From an uncultured beta proteobacterium (GTDB lineage: Bacteria > Pseudomonadota > Gammaproteobacteria > Burkholderiales > Burkholderiaceae_C), in contig CAJBBZ010000075.1 in NCBI GenBank assembly GCA_903951445.1, forward strand, positions 1-55,499: a stretch of 55,499 nt of DNA. The letters are read 5' to 3'. Below, piece after piece: positions 50,992 to 55,499 of the stretch; the first letter of the stretch is position 1; each line of letters opens with the position of its first letter. The notes below the pieces were generated by a model. It searched no databases. It was not told the DNA's origin and saw only the letters and a program-made list of their open reading frames with translations. Position numbers and translations under genes: made by a program.

Positions 50992-51273
50992 ATGAGTAAG
51001 CGATTTCTTAGGTGGGTCGGGACATGGATCGAGGAAAACATTCCTCCTGGCGCCAATCCCGACATAGAGAGCCACGAAGTAAAGGCAAAGCGGCTGACGG
51101 AGAAACTGTTTGCTGAAGCAGTTGTTGCCGGCTTCACGAGCTTCGAGACCGACGAAGAGCGGGAGCGCGTTGCACCTCTGGTACAGGTCGCTGTCGCTGA
51201 CAGCACCGACTTTGACATCGATGCCTATCGTCTCAAGTCGGAACTTGCCAATGAAAATGAAGACGGTGACTGA
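50992..51273 (+). CDS. DUF768-like small protein (copy A, intact)
   Basis: A 93-residue acidic protein beginning MSKRFLRWVGTWIEENIPPG, with a central L-T-E-K-L-F-A-E-A block. The pattern is like DUF768 proteins, mainly known from Rhizobiales; I am not certain of the family. Good ribosome binding sequence (AGGAGGG) precedes ATG 50992. A degraded second copy lies at 53059-53286. Function unknown. It is convergent with a broken higA copy. Confidence 0.72.
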   Translation: MSKRFLRWVGTWIEENIPPGANPDIESHEVKAKRLTEKLFAEAVVAGFTSFETDEERERVAPLVQVAVADSTDFDIDAYRLKSELANENEDGD

Positions 51274-51335
51274 GCCGCCAACAAGCAATAAAAACCCCAC
51301 ATTGCATTAAATGAAGTGGGTCTGCTTGCATCTCG

Positions 51336-51548
51336 GGCAGCCATCCTCGCTGGAAAAAAAAGGGGCGGCAGTACCGGGTTGCTTTTGAACTTAATCCCCG
51401 CCTCCCACGGGTCAACGGCCTGTTGCATGCTGAGCTAACGCTCTGGCGTGCCACCCACGGCGCCGGAAATGCGGGTGGCCATTTCAGCGCTAACGGCTTT
51501 CTCTTCATGCATCAACGGAGGAACGGCTCGTCGGTCGACCAAGAGCCG
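51336..51548 (-). pseudogene. HigA antitoxin pseudogene (copy A)
   Basis: Seventy-one codons align with the intact HigA at 54030-54350: RLLVD..., HEEKAVSAEMATRISGAVGG, LSMQQAVDPWEAGIKFKSNP, ending in MAA. The N-terminal part is missing and an in-frame TAG (51435-51437) replaces the Ser/Trp after GGTPE. No matching HigB is upstream. Confidence 0.85.
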
Positions 51549-51588
51549 ATTTGCGCCGCCTGGCATTGATTGAGCCTCTGGCGCTCAT

Positions 51589-51630
51589 GGAGCGAGCGCA
51601 AGCAGCTACTAAAAGCGTGCTGCTCGCTCC
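51589..51630. terminator. hairpin after the Stealth gene
   Basis: Nine-bp stem GGAGCGAGC/GCTCGCTCC directly beside the Stealth gene stop. A short TTTAA follows on the plus side; no T-run is seen on the minus side, so a terminator role is only tentative. Confidence 0.4.
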
Positions 51631-51631
51631 T

Positions 51632-52708
51632 TTAACAGAACCCGTTGGCATGAAGTCGCGGCATGGTGTCGACGGCGCTACTTACCAGCTCGCATCTGGA
51701 AGCATCGGGCAGCAGCGCACTTAAAATCTGATGCATTTGAAGCAGACGTGGATCGCTGTCTTTAGCATCGTCCGTGGTGTCGTTGATGCAAAAAAAATCT
51801 AACCCGCCAAATAGCGTTTTGAGGTGCTTCAGAGATTGTGTTTCCAACGATTGGCCAGTCGCTATGCACAAATGGGAGTGGTCTATTGTTTTAGCAAAGC
51901 CATGGGCCAAGGCCCAACGCAAAACAAAGTCGGAAATGATGGTGGGCTTATTCCAGGTACGAAAAACAGTTGACCTGACTATCGCAAATAAATCGGGCGC
52001 ATCACGTTCAATTTCCAACATCAGTGATTTCACCATGGGTCTTGGAGAATGGGAGAAAGTTCTGGGCGTGTGTTGATAATCCGACAGCATCTTTTGGGCG
52101 AATGAATGGGTGCTTAAATTCGCACCATCTGATTTTGCTTGGAGCCACTGCTTGGATAGGCGACTGGCATTTTCTAGGGATGTCGATTCAGCTTGCAACT
52201 GGTTGCCCTTTACCTCAGGATCATCAGACCAAGAGACATAAATACCATTATCAAAAAACCAATTCTCCAAACATACGGATGAACCAAAGAAAACATCGTC
52301 ATTCAAATAAAAATAGCGTTCTGACAACCCTGGAATATGATGAATATACGACTCAATATTTCCTGAATCAAATGTTGGCAAGGCTGAATGGGGAATCAGT
52401 TGATGGTGATCGACAAGGGTAATTCGATCGGAAGCCTGGAACCAATCGGGCACTTGACCATCCGTGACGATGAAAATATGGCCGTGTTCAGGAAAGAACT
52501 TTTCAAGTGCCCGCAAGCTAAATCGCAACTCGTCATTGTCGCGGTAGCGACCTTCAACATTGCCAAACTTGGCAAAACCCAAATAGCCGGTTGCTTCTAA
52601 GTCTTGCGCATATTTTTGACGCTTGGCGCGCCATTCACTTTCGTTACCATTAACCCATAGGTAGACAATGTCAATTGCAGTATTTGAAGTCTTTGATAAT
52701 TGATGCAA
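51632..52708 (-). CDS. Stealth family sugar-1-phosphate transferase
   Basis: A 358-residue protein of the Stealth family, which transfers hexose-1-phosphate in capsule or surface-polysaccharide synthesis. The conserved regions are seen in order: CR1 I-D-I-V-Y-L-W-V-N-G (about 12-21), CR2 RYRDNDELRFSLRALEKFFP with IFIVTDGQVPDWF, CR3 GNIESYIHHIPGLSERYFYLNDDVFFG, then the C-terminal CR4-like region. The only usable start is TTG 52706-52708 with no good ribosome binding site. A gene remnant ends 23 bp upstream, so it probably once depended on translational coupling. Confidence 0.85.
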   Translation of the reverse strand: MHQLSKTSNTAIDIVYLWVNGNESEWRAKRQKYAQDLEATGYLGFAKFGNVEGRYRDNDELRFSLRALEKFFPEHGHIFIVTDGQVPDWFQASDRITLVDHHQLIPHSALPTFDSGNIESYIHHIPGLSERYFYLNDDVFFGSSVCLENWFFDNGIYVSWSDDPEVKGNQLQAESTSLENASRLSKQWLQAKSDGANLSTHSFAQKMLSDYQHTPRTFSHSPRPMVKSLMLEIERDAPDLFAIVRSTVFRTWNKPTIISDFVLRWALAHGFAKTIDHSHLCIATGQSLETQSLKHLKTLFGGLDFFCINDTTDDAKDSDPRLLQMHQILSALLPDASRCELVSSAVDTMPRLHANGFC

Positions 52709-52731
52709 AATAAAAAAATAGAATGTAGGAG

Positions 52732-52882
52732 TTAAATTATGCCAGCTTTAAAACGCATTGTTTCGGTGTAGGTTGGATACGTTTTACCCAATTCTTCTAG
52801 AAAGTCTTGAACTAAGGCTGATCCGCGAATCGTTTGGATGAAACTATCGCTTGGAAGAACCTGATCTGCATGCGGCCCAAAC
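52732..52882 (-). pseudogene. 3' remnant of an unknown gene upstream of the Stealth gene
   Basis: About 50 codons ending at TAA 52732-52734 read FGPHADQVLPSDSFIQTIRG... LGKTYPTYTETMRFKAGII. They look like genuine protein, but the frame runs straight into the 93-bp direct repeat at 52883, so the 5' portion was replaced. The family is not recognised; a polysaccharide gene is a reasonable guess from position. Confidence 0.5.
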
Positions 52883-52975
52883 TGGTACAAGAAAAAAGTC
52901 TTTGCAGAGCCCCTGCTTAGGGATCGTTTCCTGAGCGGCCTGGGTCCGCACTGACTACTGTGCTGTAGGATATCC
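52883..52975. repeat. 93-bp direct repeat, copy 1
   Basis: Identical at 90 of 93 bases to 53765-53857, in the same orientation 882 bp apart. It starts TGGTACAAGAAAAAAGTC and ends TAGGATATCC, with a small internal hairpin CCCT/AGGG. Confidence 0.95.
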
Positions 52976-53058
52976 TGCGGCTAGCCGGTTGTATCGGGTA
53001 AGCAGCCTCGGGTCGAGAAACCGGTGTCGATGTTGGTACAAGAGGCAGGCAGGCTGTC

Positions 53059-53286
53059 TTTAGCAAGCGAGTTCTTAGGTGGGTCGGAACATGGATCTAG
53101 GAAAACATCCCTCCTGGCGCCAACTCCGGCACAGAGCGTCACGCAGTGAAGGTAAAGTGTCTGACGGAGAAAATGCTCGCTGAAGCGCTTGCTGCCGGCT
53201 TCACGACCTACGAGACCGAGGACGAACATGAGCGCGTTGCACCCCTGGTACAGGCCGCTGCCGTGTTAATAGTAGTACGGGTTTGA
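53059..53286 (+). pseudogene. DUF768-like pseudogene (copy B)
   Basis: This is a decayed copy of 50992-51273. The start codon is TTT in place of ATG, and an in-frame TAG (53098-53100) replaces Glu after TWI. About 65 codons are still recognisable, e.g. R-V-L-R-W-V-G-T-W-I and L-T-E-K-M-L-A-E-A. DNA similarity begins before the gene, near GAAACCGGTGTCGATG at about 53018. Confidence 0.9.
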
Positions 53287-53303
53287 CATTAAAGGTTTCA
53301 GAA

Positions 53304-53735
53304 ATGACTGCTTCTTTCATCGATTCAATTCAAGTCATCGATCAACAGCTCATTCAATTGGTGTATCGAAGCCGTTCGCTGATAAAGGGTGTCGAATACG
53401 ACGAGCTAATGGCTACATGTCTGCGTAACAATCCTACTCGCGGCATTACTGGGGTGCTAATCTCGCATTCGGGCTGGTTTCTTCAAGTGCTTGAAGGCTC
53501 ATCAGCCAATGTAAATTCACTCTTTAAAGTCATTGAAAATGACCCACGGCATTCTAATTTTCTTCTTATCAGGTTCAATGCTATTGCGGTCCGTGACTTC
53601 AGTGACTGGTCGATGGCCTCGATAGAAGTTGACGAGCAACGTTTCTTAAACATAGCAAATCAAGCTCTGCATGCCGAAGACGTCGCTATGTCAGCAGTCA
53701 GAGATTTCCTGTGCTACGGAAAGTGGATAGATTGA
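53304..53735 (+). CDS. BLUF domain blue-light photoreceptor
   Basis: A 143-residue single-domain BLUF protein; such proteins bind FAD and sense blue light. The key residues fall at almost the same positions as in AppA: Y21 (LVYRS), N42/N43 (RNNPTRGITG), Q61 (FLQVLEG), W102 and M104 (DFSDWSM). The tail after residue 110 is short, so it must act through a partner protein. ATG 53304 is preferred to the in-frame TTG at 53283. It lies between the two 93-bp repeats, next to a dead DUF768-like copy. Confidence 0.92.
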   Translation: MTASFIDSIQVIDQQLIQLVYRSRSLIKGVEYDELMATCLRNNPTRGITGVLISHSGWFLQVLEGSSANVNSLFKVIENDPRHSNFLLIRFNAIAVRDFSDWSMASIEVDEQRFLNIANQALHAEDVAMSAVRDFLCYGKWID

Positions 53736-53764
53736 ATGCTAGAGGCCTGGGCACGCTCAGCAAT

Positions 53765-53857
53765 TGGTACAAGAAAAAAGTCTTTGCAGAGCCCCTGCTT
53801 AGGGATCGTCTCCTGAGCGGCCTGGGTCCGCACTGACTACTGTACTTTAGGATATCC
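53765..53857. repeat. 93-bp direct repeat, copy 2
   Basis: Second copy of the repeat at 52883-52975, three mismatches. The 294-bp gap 53736-54029 that contains it has no gene; the only other feature is a palindrome near the higA end. Confidence 0.95.
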
Positions 53858-53977
53858 AGACTTATTTAAACCTGCTCGATGGTTTTCGAGGGTGAAAAGT
53901 TGAGCACAAAATGCCAATGATCTTATTTTCAGCACTCGTCAAATAAACGGGTTTTCTGTCTTTTCAGGCTGATACCA

Positions 53978-53998
53978 AGCGTCAAAAAAATTGACGCT
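53978..53998. terminator. palindrome downstream of higA
   Basis: Perfect 8-bp inverted repeat AGCGTCAA/TTGACGCT with a five-base A/T loop, 32 bp after the higA stop on the minus strand. There is no T-run after the stem, so it could be a terminator or protein site. Confidence 0.45.
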
Positions 53999-54029
53999 CA
54001 ACTTGAATATAGGCGAGTCGGCTTGCGTC

Positions 54030-54350
54030 TCAGGCAGCAATGCTCGCTTGGCGAAACAATGGCGCAAGTGCTGGATTGCTTTTGAGCTTGACTCCCGCAT
54101 CCCATAGGTCCACTGCCTGTTGCATACTGAGCCAACTCTCAGGCGTTCCACCCACAGCGCTGGAAATTCGGATCGCCATTTCTGCCGTGACTGATTTCTC
54201 TTCATGCAGCAGTTGTGAAACGGTTTGCCGGCTGACCATGAGCCGATGAGCCAGCTCAACTTGGGTCCAGCCCAGTTCGGGCAAGACATCTTCGCGCAAC
54301 ACTGCGCCGGGATGCGTCGGCTTGCGATGGGGGTTTCGTAGAGACTTCAT
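54030..54350 (-). CDS. higA: HigA family antitoxin
   Basis: A 106-residue XRE-type antitoxin that neutralises HigB and represses its own operon. The sequence H-P-G-A-V-L-R-E-D-V-L-P-E-L is followed by the helix-turn-helix TQVELAHRLMVSRQTVSQLL and WLSMQQAVDLWDA, typical of HigA. Its ATG overlaps the higB stop (TAATG). A broken paralogue lies at 51336-51548. Confidence 0.95.
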   Translation of the reverse strand: MKSLRNPHRKPTHPGAVLREDVLPELGWTQVELAHRLMVSRQTVSQLLHEEKSVTAEMAIRISSAVGGTPESWLSMQQAVDLWDAGVKLKSNPALAPLFRQASIAA

Positions 54351-54628
54351 TAGTGGTAGTCCTCCAAATTAACATTTACGGCATCTTGGCCATCAAACTC
54401 AAAGGTGATTCGCCAGTTCCCGGAAACTGAAACTGCGAATTCGCCTTTTCTATCACCTTTGAGCGCATGGAACTTGAAGCCAGGCAAGTCCATGTCCTTG
54501 GCTTCGCGGGCGGCATCCAATCTGTCCAGCATCCGCTCAATGCGGGCACCATGCTGCGCAGGCACGCCTTTGTAACTGCCTTTGGTAAAAAACAGCTCCA
54601 AACCCTTGTGCTTGAAAGTTGAGATCAT
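54350..54628 (-). CDS. higB: HigB family toxin (RelE-like mRNA interferase)
   Basis: A 92-residue type II toxin that cleaves mRNA on the ribosome. Typical HigB blocks are M-I-x-T-F-K-H-K-G-L-E-L-F-F, RIERMLDRLDAA, LPGFKFHALKGDRKGEFAV and SVSGNWRITFEF. Toxin-first order with a one-base overlap to higA is the classic higBA layout. A palindrome lies just upstream. Confidence 0.95.
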   Translation of the reverse strand: MISTFKHKGLELFFTKGSYKGVPAQHGARIERMLDRLDAAREAKDMDLPGFKFHALKGDRKGEFAVSVSGNWRITFEFDGQDAVNVNLEDYH

Positions 54629-54639
54629 TGGCGCCTAGT

Positions 54640-54656
54640 GTAAACAGGTAGTTTAC
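54640..54656. promoter_or_regulatory. probable HigA operator upstream of higBA
   Basis: Perfect inverted repeat GTAAAC-AGGTA-GTTTAC 12 bp before the higB start. On the minus strand a TTGACA (54659-54664) precedes it and a TACACT (54637-54642) overlaps it. The implied start point would give almost no leader, so the promoter call is weaker than the operator. Confidence 0.6.
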
Positions 54657-54767
54657 TTTGTCAAGTACTGCTTGTACAAACGCATCTCAGCTCTGCATAA
54701 GGGCATGTTTAGGAGAGATGCCCCTTCTAGCTGCCCATGAATCGCTAATAGGCAACAAAAAACCCAC

Positions 54768-54795
54768 ATTCCAAAAAATAAGTGGGTTTACTTAA
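54768..54795 (-). terminator. rho-independent terminator of tRNA-Pro
   Basis: On the minus strand AAACCCAC pairs with GTGGGTTT, followed by a run of T. It stands about 10 bp after the CCA of the tRNA fragment, as expected for the original tRNA transcription unit. Confidence 0.75.
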
Positions 54796-54803
54796 AGGTC
54801 ATT

Positions 54804-54852
54804 TGGTCGGGGTGAGAGGATTCGAACCTCCGGTCTCTACGTCCCGAACGTC
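54804..54852 (-). tRNA. 3' fragment of tRNA-Pro(CGG), attachment-site remnant
   Basis: Reading the minus strand, it begins GACG, has the anticodon loop TTCGGGA (anticodon CGG), variable region, T-arm GGAGG-TTCGAAT-CCTCT, acceptor strand CACCCCG, discriminator A and CCA. The D-arm and 5' acceptor half are absent: the 5' flank is AT-rich foreign-looking DNA. So it cannot make a tRNA by itself and is best read as an att half-site. Confidence 0.85.
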
Positions 54853-55056
54853 ATTTTATTAGTGGTAACTATATGATGTATATAGTAAAAAAGTAAAGTA
54901 GTATACAAAATAGTATACCGCAAAAGCTATTTCGCTACAAAAGAACTTGTCAAAACCACGACTGATCGTGCTTACTATAAAAGTATAGTTAGACGACAAA
55001 TTTCAGACTTGGTTCAGTCGCACGAGTCTGTTCATTTCAGAACTTCTTAGAACGAA
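54853..55056. other. AT-rich repeat cluster at the island edge
   Basis: No gene is seen. It contains the palindrome ACTATAT-gatgt-ATATAGT (54868-54886), two direct TAGTATAC copies (54899-54906 and 54911-54918), and ACTATA-aaag-TATAGT (54974-54989). These may be recombinase arm sites or promoter elements. Confidence 0.55.
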
Positions 55057-55499
55057 TCAATTCGTCAGTCGCTTCACGACATCACTAGAAGCAAGTGGAT
55101 CAAGTTGTCGCTGAATGTTGGCGACTGAGTTGGGATCGTGAGCAACACGCTCAGAACGAGCCTTTGCTAGGCTTTGAGGAGTTTGACTGCTAGCACTATT
55201 CATTGGCGTCTGTGGTGTCGCTAGGTTGGATTTACTTGTGTTGCTGAACACTTTGGGCAGTACTTGTGGCTTCTGAATCTGTGATCTTGACTTTTGCTGC
55301 TTTGGGGGCTGCGCTGACTTGTCAGTCACTTGCTGCTTCTTTGGCTGCTTTGACGGCTTGGGAGCAGCGACACTTTTGGGTTTCTTGCTTAGTTTGGCTC
55401 TCGTGGCAGACTTCTTTTGCGTTTTCTGTAGATCGTTTCGTTTTTGCTCTTGTTCAATCGCTTGAAGTTTGATACTGTGCCACACAGAGTCAGAAATCA
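55057..55499 (-). CDS. Lys/Gln/Ser-rich hypothetical protein, partial
   Basis: The minus-strand frame is open to the window edge, with only a GTG (55485) as an internal possible start, so the protein probably continues to the right. The visible ~147 residues are low-complexity and basic (QKKSATRAKLSKKPKSVAAP, PKKQQVTDKSAQPPKQQKSR), with a more ordered C-terminal end. It could be the tail of a mobilisation or DNA-processing protein of the island; the family is not recognised. Confidence 0.5.
   Translation of the reverse strand, partial: ISDSVWHSIKLQAIEQEQKRNDLQKTQKKSATRAKLSKKPKSVAAPKPSKQPKKQQVTDKSAQPPKQQKSRSQIQKPQVLPKVFSNTSKSNLATPQTPMNSASSQTPQSLAKARSERVAHDPNSVANIQRQLDPLASSDVVKRLTN

Noticed and set aside
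50699..51218. Minus-strand frames over the DUF768-like gene
   Set aside because: Shadow frames; the plus-strand gene has a good ribosome binding site and a paralogous copy that supports it.
52024..52422. Plus-strand frame inside the Stealth gene
   Set aside because: Antisense to conserved Stealth motifs.
52883..53857. Complete insertion sequence between the 93-bp repeats
   Set aside because: No transposase frame lies between them and the repeats are direct, not inverted; a cassette or recombination product fits better.
54899..54918. Two short repeats with a five-base spacer as a CRISPR array
   Set aside because: Far too short for repeats and spacers, and no cas genes; better read as binding sites.

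Overview
The window looks like a chromosome segment of a betaproteobacterium of the order Burkholderiales, most likely a Comamonadaceae-type freshwater or soil organism. The reasons are GC-rich coding sequence, a System I cytochrome c maturation operon, dusB-fis-purH, hemL-thiD-rubredoxin, pyrRBC' and the order secA-argJ-ATPase-mutT / yacG-zapD-coaE-pilD-pilC-pilB. The genus call is inference from gene order and protein character; no database search was possible.

Layout. 1-3.3 kb: a metallophosphoesterase cut by the left edge, divergent from a hydantoinase/oxoprolinase-type protein. 3.5-10.3 kb: a nine-gene ccmABCDEFG(dsbE)HI operon for heme delivery and cytochrome c assembly, with most neighbouring genes overlapping by 1-20 bases. 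10.3-16.5 kb: YqaA-like membrane protein, dusB-fis-purH, a bidirectional hairpin terminator, then hemL and an atypical thiD divergent from a small GTG-start rubredoxin. 16.5-22.7 kb: photolyase, then yqgE-ruvX-pyrR-pyrB-pyrC'-acyltransferase; the dihydroorotase-like protein lacks the His-X-His metal ligands. 22.7-29.4 kb: DUF721 (DciA-like) protein, M23 peptidase, secA with a strong leader hairpin, argJ, DUF815 ATPase, mutT. 29.5-38.4 kb (minus): one run of ten genes joining dTDP-rhamnose synthesis (rfbBDAC) to type IV pilus assembly (pilBCD), coaE, zapD and yacG, with start/stop overlaps at almost every junction. 38.5-45.1 kb: TPR-glycosyltransferase, secreted hydrolase, DTW-domain tRNA enzyme, TetR repressor with a clear divergent operator, DUF4188 protein, CMD-family protein, Bug-type binding protein.

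45.6-55.5 kb is more accessory and less GC-rich. It holds trkA-trkH, a palindromic REP/MITE-like repeat, a small putative metal-handling cluster (HupE/UreJ, DUF6488, His-rich protein), and then a scrambled zone. That zone contains two decayed copies of one small module (a DUF768-like protein and a HigA antitoxin), a Stealth-type sugar phosphotransferase whose upstream partner survives only as a 3' remnant, and a BLUF blue-light receptor bracketed by 93-bp direct repeats. An intact higBA toxin-antitoxin pair follows.

At 54.80-54.85 kb there is a 3' half of a tRNA-Pro(CGG) gene, from the anticodon arm to CCA, still followed by a hairpin terminator. On its 5' side lies AT-rich DNA with short palindromes and direct repeats and a Lys/Gln/Ser-rich ORF that runs off the window. 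This is the expected appearance of the attachment-site end of a tRNA-integrated genomic island that continues beyond the right edge. The 50.5-55.5 kb zone is the most promising part for something new.
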